From IMG/VR virus record IMGVR_UViG_3300020185_000108, positions 1-40,568 of that record: 40,568 nt of DNA. The stretch is one strand, 5' to 3'. A program made the translations under genes and the position numbers. Positions 9,081-16,808 of this stretch are shown one piece after another (positions within the stretch are counted from its first letter, which is position 1; each line of letters begins with the position of its first letter). The stretch comes from a virus. The notes beneath the pieces were generated by a model. The model ran no database searches and was not told the DNA's origin. It saw only the letters and a program-made list of their open reading frames with translations.

Positions 9081-11555
9081 ATGGCAAAATTAAATACAGG
9101 ATCACTTGTAGGGGGAGAAACTCCCCTACATGCTGGTAACTTTGATGCTAACAACTATCCTGAATTAAAGGGAGACCAGGGAAACCAAGGTTCTGTTGGA
9201 GCTAAAGGTTTTCAAGGAGATCAAGGTTTTCAAGGTATTGAAGGTTCTCAAGGTTCTCAAGGAGATAGAGGGTTTCAAGGAGATAAAGGAGTTCAAGGTT
9301 CTGCAGGGTTAGAGCCGGGTGGAGATACTGGTTTTAGAGGTTTTCAAGGAGACAGCCCAAAGGGACATCAAGGTTACGAAGGTAATATAGGTTTTCAAGG
9401 AGATAGAGGTTTTCAAGGAAATAAAGGTACTGCTGATCAAGGTTTTAGAGGATTCCAAGGAATAGTCGGAGATTCACCAGAAGGACCAGAAGGTTTTAGA
9501 GGAAATCAAGGAACAGTTGGAGATCCAGGTAAAGTAACTAACGGTCTTAAAGGATTAAAAGGAGATCAAGGATCAACTGGAACACAGGGTAATGTAATTA
9601 CAGCTTACGTTGGTGATATTGGACCTGATGGACCAAGAGGATTTCAGGGAGATCAATTAACAGGAGCAACAGGTTTCAGAGGTTTTCAAGGAGATCAAGG
9701 TACTACGGGTTTAAACCCAGTTGGACCTACTGGTTTCGTTGGACATGTAGGATTTCAAGGTTCTGCAGGTACAAATCAAAAAGGACATAAAGGTTCACAA
9801 GGAGCAACTGGATTAAAAGGAGCTCAGGGTTCAACTCAAACTGCACAAGTAGGACAAACTGGAGACAGAGGTTTCCAAGGAGACGTTGGAAATAGTCCAA
9901 AAGGTTTTCAAGGAGCTGAAGGTTATCCTGGTTTCAAAGGAGCACAGGGATCAAATCCAGTCGGATCTAAAGGAGCAACTGGAGAAAGAGGTTTCCAAGG
10001 AAATACCGGAAGTACACCGGCTGCACAAACAGGAGATACTGGACCAAGAGGTTTCCAAGGAATGGTTGGTAATTCACCAACCGGGCCAAAGGGTTATCAA
10101 GGAGCAACTGGTATTAGAGGAACTCAAGGAAGTACTAACAGAGGTTTCCAAGGAAATAAAGGATCAGACGGACCAACAGGATATACAGGAGTAAATCCAA
10201 CAGGATATACTGGAGTTAAGGGTAGCCAAGGAGCACAGGGTAATATCGGAGCAAGTCCAAAAGGATTTATTGGACCAAACGGACCAACAGGATATACAGG
10301 ACCAACAGGCCCTGCGTATAACGCTCTTCCAGGTGATACTGGAAATACGGGACCAAGAGGTTTCCAAGGAGCTAGACCAACTTCACCAACTGGACCTACA
10401 GGACCAAGAGGTTTCCAAGGATTAAAAGGAGCAATGCCAAAGGGGTATACTGGATTTATTGGAGATACTGGTTATAGAGGAGTTCAAGGATCTTCACCAA
10501 CAGGAGCAACAGGTTATAAAGGAGCAAACGGAGAAAGAGGATTTCAAGGAGCAAATCCAACTGGTTATAGAGGAGTTCAAGGAGCTCAAGGACCTCAGGG
10601 ATATAAAGGAGCTCAACCAAAAGGATTTATTGGACCAACAGGGCCAAGAGGATTCCAAGGAAATAAAGGAGCACAACCTGGAGGATCAAGAGGACCACAA
10701 GGAGCACAGGGTGCTCAAGGAGATAAAGGAGCGCAGCCAACCGGAAACACTGGACCAAAAGGACCACAAGGTGTTCAAGGTTCACGTCCAACATCATATA
10801 AAGGACTTACAGGTTATAAAGGGTTAAATGGTAACGGCGGCCCAGTTGGAGATTCTCCAACTGGATATAGAGGACCACAAGGAGCACAGGGATCACAGGG
10901 TTCTAAAGGAGCAATGCCTAAGGGATATCAGGGTATAACTGGAGCTAAAGGAGATCAAGGTTATAAAGGAGCACAACCTGGAGGAGCTAAAGGATTTATT
11001 GGACCTCAAGGAGCACAGGGTAACGAAGGATCAGAACCAAGAGGAGTTCAAGGATATACCGGACCACAGGGTCTGAAAGGAACTACGGGATCTACTATTA
11101 CAGGTTATACAGGTTTCAAAGGACTTACAGGTTACAAAGGACCTACAGGAACAGTTAGAGGTTTCCAAGGAGCTACTGGTAGTAGTACAGGAAATGGATA
11201 TAGAGGACCACAGGGAGCAAATCCACAAGGACCACAGGGTTATAAAGGACTTACTGGAAGCAATGGACCAAGAGGACCACACGGTCTTAAAGGTACTAAC
11301 GGATCTCAAGGAGCTAAAGGATTTACAGGAATTAAAGGAGCTGATGGAGCACAAGGTTATAAAGGACTTACAGGACCAACAGGACCATTAGGGCCAACAG
11401 GGCCAAAGGGACCAAGAGGATATCAAGGAACTAACGGAACTATTTCTTACATGTCTGAAACGATTTTCTTCGGTACGGGACACAATGTTACATTCTATAA
11501 TGGATTAGTAACAGCAACCGGAGGCGGTGGCGGAGGTCTTAAAGGTCAAATATAA
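9081..11555 (+). CDS. Collagen-like tail-fibre protein 4 with evenly spaced interruptions
   Basis: This 824-residue protein starts with a short head containing PLHAGNF (residues 15-21), matching fibre protein 3, and continues in Gly-X-Y triplets to about residue 780. It ends with a hydrophobic cap (MSETIFFGTGHNVTFYNGL) and a Gly-rich tail. The triplet pattern is broken at almost exactly 20-residue intervals. Break units start at Gly170, 190, 210 and so on to 690, with one at 567 instead of 570. Most are pentads with Pro fourth (GDSPT, GANPT, GAQPK, GAMPK). Some are octads (GSTPAAQT, GARPTSPT, GPAYNALP), and these are followed by one triplet fewer, so the period stays 20. Such spacing implies a regular structural node along the fibre. 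The gene is the last of the fibre cluster and ends just before a strong terminator. Confidence 0.9.
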   Translation: MAKLNTGSLVGGETPLHAGNFDANNYPELKGDQGNQGSVGAKGFQGDQGFQGIEGSQGSQGDRGFQGDKGVQGSAGLEPGGDTGFRGFQGDSPKGHQGYEGNIGFQGDRGFQGNKGTADQGFRGFQGIVGDSPEGPEGFRGNQGTVGDPGKVTNGLKGLKGDQGSTGTQGNVITAYVGDIGPDGPRGFQGDQLTGATGFRGFQGDQGTTGLNPVGPTGFVGHVGFQGSAGTNQKGHKGSQGATGLKGAQGSTQTAQVGQTGDRGFQGDVGNSPKGFQGAEGYPGFKGAQGSNPVGSKGATGERGFQGNTGSTPAAQTGDTGPRGFQGMVGNSPTGPKGYQGATGIRGTQGSTNRGFQGNKGSDGPTGYTGVNPTGYTGVKGSQGAQGNIGASPKGFIGPNGPTGYTGPTGPAYNALPGDTGNTGPRGFQGARPTSPTGPTGPRGFQGLKGAMPKGYTGFIGDTGYRGVQGSSPTGATGYKGANGERGFQGANPTGYRGVQGAQGPQGYKGAQPKGFIGPTGPRGFQGNKGAQPGGSRGPQGAQGAQGDKGAQPTGNTGPKGPQGVQGSRPTSYKGLTGYKGLNGNGGPVGDSPTGYRGPQGAQGSQGSKGAMPKGYQGITGAKGDQGYKGAQPGGAKGFIGPQGAQGNEGSEPRGVQGYTGPQGLKGTTGSTITGYTGFKGLTGYKGPTGTVRGFQGATGSSTGNGYRGPQGANPQGPQGYKGLTGSNGPRGPHGLKGTNGSQGAKGFTGIKGADGAQGYKGLTGPTGPLGPTGPKGPRGYQGTNGTISYMSETIFFGTGHNVTFYNGLVTATGGGGGGLKGQI
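9588..11162 (+). repeat. 60-base (20-residue) periodic interruptions within a collagen coding region
   Basis: The first base of each break unit falls at 9588, 9648, 9708, 9768, 9828, 9888, 9948, 10008 and onward in steps of 60 to 11148. The only displacement is one node at 10779 instead of 10788, which returns to phase at 10848. Node sequences differ, so this is a conserved spacing and not a simple tandem copy. An outlying node at 9468 (residue 130) and one at 9348 (residue 90) are on the same grid. Confidence 0.85.
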
Positions 11556-11588
11556 GTATCTACATATTAACCTAACATACTTATTATT

Positions 11589-11619
11589 AAAAAGGATCCC
11601 AATGGGATCCTTTTTTTTT
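11589..11619 (+). terminator. Rho-independent terminator after the collagen genes
   Basis: A perfect inverted repeat AAAAAGGATCCC / GGGATCCTTTTT with a three-base AAT loop (11601-11603) is followed by a run of nine T at 11611-11619. It lies 33 bases after the stop of the fourth collagen gene and separates the fibre cluster from the oxygenase gene. The A-run on the 5' side could make it work in both directions. Confidence 0.92.
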
Positions 11620-11672
11620 GTAATATATAAACAAATCAAACATTTAATGTATAATTATTAAAATTTAAAGCA

Positions 11673-12605
11673 ATGCACGAAACTAATTTAAACAATGTAA
11701 AATTAAACATTGATTCTATTACTAAAGGCACCGATGGATATTGGTATGCAAGAGGATGGGTAGGTTCAATAAATAAAGATACTATAGTAACTGATGTTTT
11801 ATTAGATGGAAAATCCTTGAATATTTCATGGGAAAAAAGATCAGATGTTTCTTCTTTTTATAAAGGAGTAATTCCAGAAAAAACAGGATTTAATATAATG
11901 ATCCTACATGCTGATATTAATAAAAAATTATGGGTTAGCTTAAACGACGCAGAACCAGTTGAGCTTATTTCTTTAGCTAAATGGGCAGCTTCTGCATCCG
12001 GGTTTAACAGAATAGATAAAGATGTTATTGTTGTTGATAATTTTTACGCAGATCCAGATTTAATCAGGGAATATGCTATGAACAATTTAGAGTTTTTACC
12101 TTCTAAATACCACAAAGGACAGAGATCTCAGTCTAGATATATTATTGATGGAACTAAAGAAAAACTTGAAACCGTATTAGGTAAAAAAATAACAAACTGG
12201 AATAATGGTGGATATGCTAATGGCGTATTTCAATTCTGTACGGCAGATCAACCTATAGTATATCATGTAGATAGTCAAATGTACGCTGCAATGGTTTACT
12301 TAACGCCAGATGCTCCTCCACAGACAGGAACCGCAATGTATCGAAGTAAAGTTACAGGAATTTCATCATTCCCAGGTCAAGAATCTAGAATGGGAGACGA
12401 ATACGTAGACACATTTAGAGGTACTAATAAAGAAATGAATTTCTACGATGGAACTCAATTTGAAAAGATTGATGATATTGGAAATGTATATAATAGACTA
12501 GTAATATTTAACTCATCACAATTACACGCAGCGACTGAATACTTTGGAGATGCAATTGATAATGCAAGATTTTTCCACATGTTCTTCTTTGACATTGAAC
12601 AATAA
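11673..12605 (+). CDS. Putative 2OG-Fe(II) oxygenase, DUF6445-like
   Basis: A 310-residue protein. The C-terminal two-thirds (about 115-310) resembles DUF6445 and related 2-oxoglutarate/Fe(II) oxygenases. It opens with VVDNFYADPDLIREYA and has an HVD motif (His198, Asp200) before a strand with MVYLTPDAPPQTGTAMYRS. The distal His285 lies in FNSSQLHAATEYFG, and NARFFHMFFF follows. These fit the metal-binding H-x-D...H arrangement of hydroxylases. The first 100 residues look like a separate beta-rich domain (WYARGWV, DGKSLNISW, RSDV). Its position directly after four collagen-like genes and before a glycosyltransferase suggests Lys or Pro hydroxylation of the fibres; that substrate is inference. 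The ATG sits 117 bases after the fibre stop, behind the terminator. Confidence 0.82.
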   Translation: MHETNLNNVKLNIDSITKGTDGYWYARGWVGSINKDTIVTDVLLDGKSLNISWEKRSDVSSFYKGVIPEKTGFNIMILHADINKKLWVSLNDAEPVELISLAKWAASASGFNRIDKDVIVVDNFYADPDLIREYAMNNLEFLPSKYHKGQRSQSRYIIDGTKEKLETVLGKKITNWNNGGYANGVFQFCTADQPIVYHVDSQMYAAMVYLTPDAPPQTGTAMYRSKVTGISSFPGQESRMGDEYVDTFRGTNKEMNFYDGTQFEKIDDIGNVYNRLVIFNSSQLHAATEYFGDAIDNARFFHMFFFDIEQ

Positions 12606-12616
12606 AACCACATTAA

Positions 12617-14470
12617 ATGAAAATTAACGTAATCACAAGATGTACGAGAACATCTAATTTATTAAAAATACAACCAACTGTATTTGATACTTCTAAAACA
12701 AGAGGAGTAGAGGTACATTGGCATATTATGTTTGACACTGGCGCACTAAAGGATATTGACGCAAATCTGTTATCTATTTTAGACCAACCAAATACAACAA
12801 TACATTTTATTAAAGGACAATCTGGCGGGATGATGTACCCTGAAACATCCGATTTAATAAGAAGCTTAGAACATTCTTGGTTTTATTTATTAGATGACGA
12901 CAATATAATGCATCCGGAATTCTATCAAAGAGTCGAAGATTTTGCAATGTTACCTGTAAATTCTGAAAAGAAAATCATAATGGTTGGACAGGCAGTTGAT
13001 GGTAAAGATTTTACTGGATTAAAATACAGAGAAGCTACTCCAGAATCTACAGGTTTTAGAAAAACCGACATAGCACAAATACTATTTAGATCTGAACTTT
13101 TTGAAAAATACGGTTTCACTGCAGATTACGCAGCTGATGGATTCTTTATCGAGGAAGTGTATAAGAATCACCCAGATACATTTGTTTGGATCAATGAAAT
13201 TCTTTCATATTATAATGAACTAGAAAAAGTATCAACACCTAAATTACCTAGGATCTTATATATAGGACCTGGGGAACCAGTTATGAAAACTACTAAAATA
13301 CTCGACTATGAGGATGATAACTTAGAGGTTCAATATGTAAAGGACGATACTGACATTAGAAAAAATATATCTAGTTTTAAACCAGATGCAATAGTAACTC
13401 GAGGAAAGAGTTCTTCTGATTTTAAATATCTATCAAAACTACCTCTTCAATTTAGAAGAAAATGGATCAATATAGATAATGATGAAGATTTAAAAAATGT
13501 AGGAGATATTGCATATAATGTTTCTGAAAACGCAATGTTAGATCCGACGAACATGGATGATCATAGCATGATATCTTTTACAACTCCAATATATAACACA
13601 GGTGAAAAACTGATAAACACTTACAATTCAGTAGCTGCTCAGACTTATGAAAATTGGGAATGGGTATTAATGAACGATTCAACTGACGGTGGTAAAACAC
13701 TTAAGATTGCAGAGCAAATTGCAGCAAACGATCCTAGAGTTAAGCTATATGATTTTAGAGAAAAATCAGGTGGTGTTATTGGAGAGGTTAAGTGGAGAGC
13801 GAACGCAATGGCTAGAGGGTATATTATTGCAGAACTAGATCACGATGATTTACTTGCAGTAACATGTGCACAAGATTTACATAACGCTGCGCAAAAACAT
13901 CCAGAGTGTGGATTCTTCTATGGAGATACTGCTGAAGTAAATGAACAATGGCAAAATCAAAAGTATGGTCCTGGGTTTGCATTAGGATATGGTAACTATC
14001 GAGATGAAGAATATCAAGGTAGAATGTTAAGTCCTGCAAATCAACAAAATATTAATCCAAAAACAATTAGACATATTGTTGGAGTTCCTAATCACATTAG
14101 AGCATGGAGAAGATCTACATATTTCGAAATTGGAGGACATAATAGAAGTTTAACAGTTGTTGATGATTACGAATTAATTATTAGAACATTCTTAAATACT
14201 ATCATGTGTAAGATACCTAAGTTAAGCTATATTCAATTTTTATATAGTAATCAAGGTCATAGAAATACTCATGATTTATCTAGGGCTGATATCCAAAGAA
14301 GAACACGTACAATCGCAGCAAGATATAACGAACAAATTAAAGAAAGATTTGAAGAACTTGGACAACATGACTGGGCATATGAAGAAAATCCATATTGGCC
14401 TATCAACGCAAAATCCAGATTTGGAAAAGAAGAAGGAGCAGTAAATATAACATATACAGATAATGAATAA
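12617..14470 (+). CDS. Two-domain glycosyltransferase (GT-A type)
   Basis: A 617-residue protein with two glycosyltransferase-like regions. Residues 1-200 look like a GT-A-type domain with an acidic DDDN motif (93-96) in FYLLDDDNIMHPEFY. Residues about 315-540 are a clear family 2 glycosyltransferase: SFTTPIYNTGEKLINTYNSV, QTYENWEWVLMNDSTDG and the metal-binding LDHDD (Asp408, Asp410, Asp411). A Rossmann-like middle part (about 210-300, PRILYIGPGEP) lies between them. It would transfer sugar from a nucleotide sugar to an acceptor. It sits between two putative hydroxylases and next to the collagen genes, which recalls collagen hydroxylysine glycosylation. Decoration of lipopolysaccharide or another virion protein cannot be excluded. 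The stop overlaps the next ATG by 8 bases. Confidence 0.85.
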   Translation: MKINVITRCTRTSNLLKIQPTVFDTSKTRGVEVHWHIMFDTGALKDIDANLLSILDQPNTTIHFIKGQSGGMMYPETSDLIRSLEHSWFYLLDDDNIMHPEFYQRVEDFAMLPVNSEKKIIMVGQAVDGKDFTGLKYREATPESTGFRKTDIAQILFRSELFEKYGFTADYAADGFFIEEVYKNHPDTFVWINEILSYYNELEKVSTPKLPRILYIGPGEPVMKTTKILDYEDDNLEVQYVKDDTDIRKNISSFKPDAIVTRGKSSSDFKYLSKLPLQFRRKWINIDNDEDLKNVGDIAYNVSENAMLDPTNMDDHSMISFTTPIYNTGEKLINTYNSVAAQTYENWEWVLMNDSTDGGKTLKIAEQIAANDPRVKLYDFREKSGGVIGEVKWRANAMARGYIIAELDHDDLLAVTCAQDLHNAAQKHPECGFFYGDTAEVNEQWQNQKYGPGFALGYGNYRDEEYQGRMLSPANQQNINPKTIRHIVGVPNHIRAWRRSTYFEIGGHNRSLTVVDDYELIIRTFLNTIMCKIPKLSYIQFLYSNQGHRNTHDLSRADIQRRTRTIAARYNEQIKERFEELGQHDWAYEENPYWPINAKSRFGKEEGAVNITYTDNE

Positions 14471-15053
14471 CCTTTTTGAAATACAAGAAAACGAGGCAAA
14501 CCAGTACTATTGGTTTGATCAGGGGTTTACACCTCAAGAATTGAAGTGGATTGAAGATGGAGTTTCTAATATTCCATACCATAGAGCAGTTACCGCTGGC
14601 GGAAAGACTGAAGATAGAAAATCAAATATCAAATGGATTCCACAAACTGAGGAATGGGAATGGCTTTACCAGAAATTAATACAAATGGCAAGCGAAGCAA
14701 ATAACCAATTGTGGAATTTTGATTTACACTCTGCGCCTGAATTAATACAGTATACTGAATATGAAGCTACCGAGTTTGGTAAATACGATTGGCACCAAGA
14801 CGTCGGCGACCATGCCCTATCTATTAGAAAAGTATCTATAACTGTTCAATTATCAGATAGTACAGAATATGAAGGAGGAGACCTATGCTTTTGGCAAGGA
14901 GGAGAATCCTTAGATAAAAATAACTTAATTGCACCTAGAGGAAAAGGAAATGTTGTTTTATTTCCTAGCTACTTATTCCATTCTGTTAAACCAGTAACTA
15001 AAGGAACTAGAAAATCTTTCGTACTTTGGCTAGGCGGAGGACATTATAAATAA
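14463..15053 (+). CDS. Prolyl-4-hydroxylase-like 2OG-Fe(II) oxygenase
   Basis: A 196-residue protein of the size usual for small phage 2OG-Fe(II) oxygenases. It has the iron-binding HxD motif at His111 and Asp113 (DWHQDVGD), and the sequence SITVQLSDSTEYEGGDLCFW typical of the double-stranded beta-helix. The distal His173 is in PSYLFHSVKPV, and Arg183 (TKGTRKSFVLW) is placed to bind 2-oxoglutarate. All key residues are present, so it is probably active. The ATG lies inside the end of the glycosyltransferase gene (ATGAATAA overlap), so the two are likely co-translated. Members of this family hydroxylate Pro, Lys or other residues; with collagen fibres close by, those are candidate substrates. 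Y-position Pro is rare in the fibres, so Lys may be the better guess. Confidence 0.87.
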   Translation: MNNLFEIQENEANQYYWFDQGFTPQELKWIEDGVSNIPYHRAVTAGGKTEDRKSNIKWIPQTEEWEWLYQKLIQMASEANNQLWNFDLHSAPELIQYTEYEATEFGKYDWHQDVGDHALSIRKVSITVQLSDSTEYEGGDLCFWQGGESLDKNNLIAPRGKGNVVLFPSYLFHSVKPVTKGTRKSFVLWLGGGHYK

Positions 15054-15059
15054 TAAATT

Positions 15060-15293
15060 ATGGGATATCCTAATATGAATTGTATGCACATCACTATATA
15101 TGTTCACCATATGGAAGTAGATGCTTTATTTGATTTTATCAACGAAAGAACTGACAGATTGCCAGAATACTGGATTAATCCTAAAGATCTTCCTGGAACA
15201 ATATCTGGAGGATTTCTAGAGATAAATGTCAATTATGAAGTGTATACTCGAATAAGAGGGACTAAGGAACATTCAACCTGGATGGAATTATAA
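15060..15293 (+). CDS. Small hypothetical protein, 77 aa
   Basis: I do not recognise a family. The protein starts MGYPNMNCMHITIYVHHMEVDALFDFI and alternates hydrophobic and polar residues, as in a small alpha/beta fold. It continues with TISGGFLEINVNYEVYTRIRGTKEHSTW and has no membrane segment or signal peptide. It begins six bases after the stop of the oxygenase gene, in an A/T-rich leader without a Shine-Dalgarno site, so it is probably part of the same operon. A role in fibre modification would be guesswork. Confidence 0.6.
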   Translation: MGYPNMNCMHITIYVHHMEVDALFDFINERTDRLPEYWINPKDLPGTISGGFLEINVNYEVYTRIRGTKEHSTWMEL

Positions 15294-15324
15294 ACTTTTT
15301 TGTATTTTCATATATAATAAGTAT

Positions 15325-15555
15325 ATGGCAAAGAAAAAACTACAAAGAGCTATCACAGTAAAGTCTCCAAAAATTGGAGAGAAATACTACTTTAATTTTG
15401 CAGGTTCTACATTATTTGGAACTCTCATTAAGGAATCTGAAAGTTTATCTAAACACTATAATGAAAAATGGTATACGATGGAATCGGAAGGTACTAAATA
15501 TCCTATAAGCATTAGAGAAATAGCATTAACCCGTAATGAATTAAAAAATGTATAG
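15325..15555 (+). CDS. Small hypothetical protein, 76 aa, SH3-like
   Basis: A small basic protein with no family I can name. It begins MAKKKLQRAITVKSPKIGEKYYFNFAGSTLFG and goes on with beta-prone stretches (WYTMESEGTKYPISIREIAL) that suggest a small SH3-like barrel. The stop overlaps the ATG of the exonuclease gene by 8 bases (ATGTATAG), so the two are likely translated together. The upstream gap of 31 bases holds a T-run ending in G and CATATATAATAAG, a possible weak promoter. Confidence 0.6.
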   Translation: MAKKKLQRAITVKSPKIGEKYYFNFAGSTLFGTLIKESESLSKHYNEKWYTMESEGTKYPISIREIALTRNELKNV

Positions 15556-16270
15556 CGCTAGCGAATTAAAAACCATGCTGTTTATCGATATAGAGACGAC
15601 AGCGCAGTATGAAACTTTAAATGATTTAAAAAGTTCTAATGAAGGACTACACAATTTATGGCTTCAAAAGGCAGATCAAATTAAATCATATGAGAATCAA
15701 AAGTCAGATCTAAGCGACGAAGATTTCTATCAATCAAACGCATCTTTACATCCAGAGTTCGGAAAAATAGTTACAATATCAATTGGTCAAATACAGTTCG
15801 ATGAAATTGGCATGCCTCAGCACTCTAAAATAAAATCATATTATGGAGATGATGAGCATACAATACTTTCTGATTTTAATCAAACCCTAGGCGCTGTATT
15901 TAATAAAAACGGAAACGTTCAATTAACAGGGCATAATATTAAAAAGTTTGATGCTCCGTGGATTATTAAAAGATGTTTAATAAATGGAATTACACCTACT
16001 GCTAAATTGCACCTTCAAAAACAAAAGCCATGGGAAAACTGTCTATTAGACACTTTGGAAGTTTGGAAGTTTGGAGGATATAATGGAGCATCACTAGGAA
16101 TTTTATGTAATGTTCTTGGAATTCCAACACCTAAAGATGACATATCAGGATCTGATGTTAATAGAGTTTATTGGGAAGGTGGTTTAGAAAGAATAAAGGA
16201 TTACTGTGAAAAGGATGTTTTAGCAACTATGAATGTTATGCTAAAAATATCAAGCATGGAACTTATTTAA
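15548..16270 (+). CDS. DnaQ-like 3'-5' exonuclease
   Basis: A 240-residue protein with the DEDD exonuclease motifs in order. Exo I is FIDIETT (Asp14, Glu16). Exo II is LTGHNIKKFDAPWI (His129, Asn130, Asp135), which resembles the RNase H-like exonuclease found with family B polymerases. Exo III is YCEKDVLAT (Asp223). It should remove nucleotides from 3' ends of DNA or RNA with two metal ions. No polymerase domain is attached, so it is a stand-alone enzyme for replication proofreading, repair or degradation of host nucleic acid. An insert with many Asp, Glu and Lys follows Exo I (about 20-70). It overlaps the preceding small gene by 8 bases and ends before a conserved promoter-like block. Confidence 0.87.
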   Translation: MYSASELKTMLFIDIETTAQYETLNDLKSSNEGLHNLWLQKADQIKSYENQKSDLSDEDFYQSNASLHPEFGKIVTISIGQIQFDEIGMPQHSKIKSYYGDDEHTILSDFNQTLGAVFNKNGNVQLTGHNIKKFDAPWIIKRCLINGITPTAKLHLQKQKPWENCLLDTLEVWKFGGYNGASLGILCNVLGIPTPKDDISGSDVNRVYWEGGLERIKDYCEKDVLATMNVMLKISSMELI

Positions 16271-16280
16271 AAATAATTGA

Positions 16281-16336
16281 AAGTTTTTTCACCAGGATTT
16301 TTTTATATCAAATAAAAGGTTTATATTTACATATAA
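16281..16336 (+). promoter_or_regulatory. Conserved promoter-like block, copy 1
   Basis: A T-run followed by TATATCAAATAAAAG and then TATATTTAC at 16322-16330 lies 23 bases before the next ATG. The same arrangement occurs at 20254 and 37541. The TATATTTAC box is one base from the Bacteroidota -7 consensus TAnnTTTGY. Activity is inferred from recurrence and position. Confidence 0.55.
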
Positions 16337-16352
16337 CAAATAAAGAAACAAT

Positions 16353-16622
16353 ATGGACAATTTTGAATTTGAACAAGAATTTAACGAGGAATCTGAAAAC
16401 AATGGAATATTGATCGAAGATCAAGAACACCTGGATAACCTCAAGGACCGCCTTGCACGTGCGAACTACGAAGCTATAGTTAAACACGGAATCGACACGG
16501 ATAAAACACGTGATCCCGATATGATCAGGCACATTATAGAAGAGACCATGTTTTACTTTGAAGAGATTGAAGAATACGAGAAGTGTGCAGATCTTAAAGA
16601 ACAGATTCAATTCTTTAAATAA
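16353..16622 (+). CDS. Small acidic protein with EEYEKC C-terminal motif (first of three)
   Basis: An 89-residue acidic protein of unknown function. It begins MDNFEFEQEFNEESENNGILIED, and its C-terminal helix reads EEIEEYEKCADLKEQIQFF. That motif recurs in the proteins starting at 17592 and 18063 and resembles the UVR motif of UvrB/UvrC (a helical hairpin that binds a partner). Codon use in the middle differs a little from neighbours (CGC, CGT, CTG, GTG appear), which may reflect transfer or structure. It follows a conserved promoter-like block and is probably the first gene of the transcription unit that includes dnaJ, rpsU and phoH. It may be a small regulator or adaptor. Confidence 0.7.
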   Translation: MDNFEFEQEFNEESENNGILIEDQEHLDNLKDRLARANYEAIVKHGIDTDKTRDPDMIRHIIEETMFYFEEIEEYEKCADLKEQIQFFK

Positions 16623-16634
16623 GATATATAATAC

Positions 16635-16808
16635 ATGGAAGATAATATACATATCGCTAGAATTGCAACGGCTTTAGAGAAAATAGCTCAATTGATGGAG
16701 AACTCTGAAAAGAGAGAAATCAATATGAAAAAGAATGAGATTAAAGAATCTAATAAAGCTGCAAAGAAAAAACAGACAAGACAGATTCCACCTAAAGAAT
16801 CCAAATAA
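16635..16808 (+). CDS. Small charged helical protein, 57 aa
   Basis: A short frame not long enough for many gene finders, supported by its context. The ATG is 12 bases after the preceding stop, and its TAA shares the A of the DnaJ ATG (TAATG at 16806-16810). The product starts MEDNIHIARIATALEKIAQLM, then becomes very rich in Lys, Glu and Gln. It looks like one amphipathic helix followed by a basic tail. No family is recognised. Confidence 0.6.
   Translation: MEDNIHIARIATALEKIAQLMENSEKREINMKKNEIKESNKAAKKKQTRQIPPKESK

Noticed and set aside
156-11555. Diversity-generating retroelement as a source of fibre variation
   Set aside because: No reverse transcriptase gene and no template/variable repeat pair with adenine-specific changes is visible in the window.
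16308-16652. Minus-strand open frame of 114 codons opposite the 16353 gene
   Set aside because: It covers a promoter-like block and a plus-strand gene with a shared protein motif; its hydrophobic product looks like a shadow.
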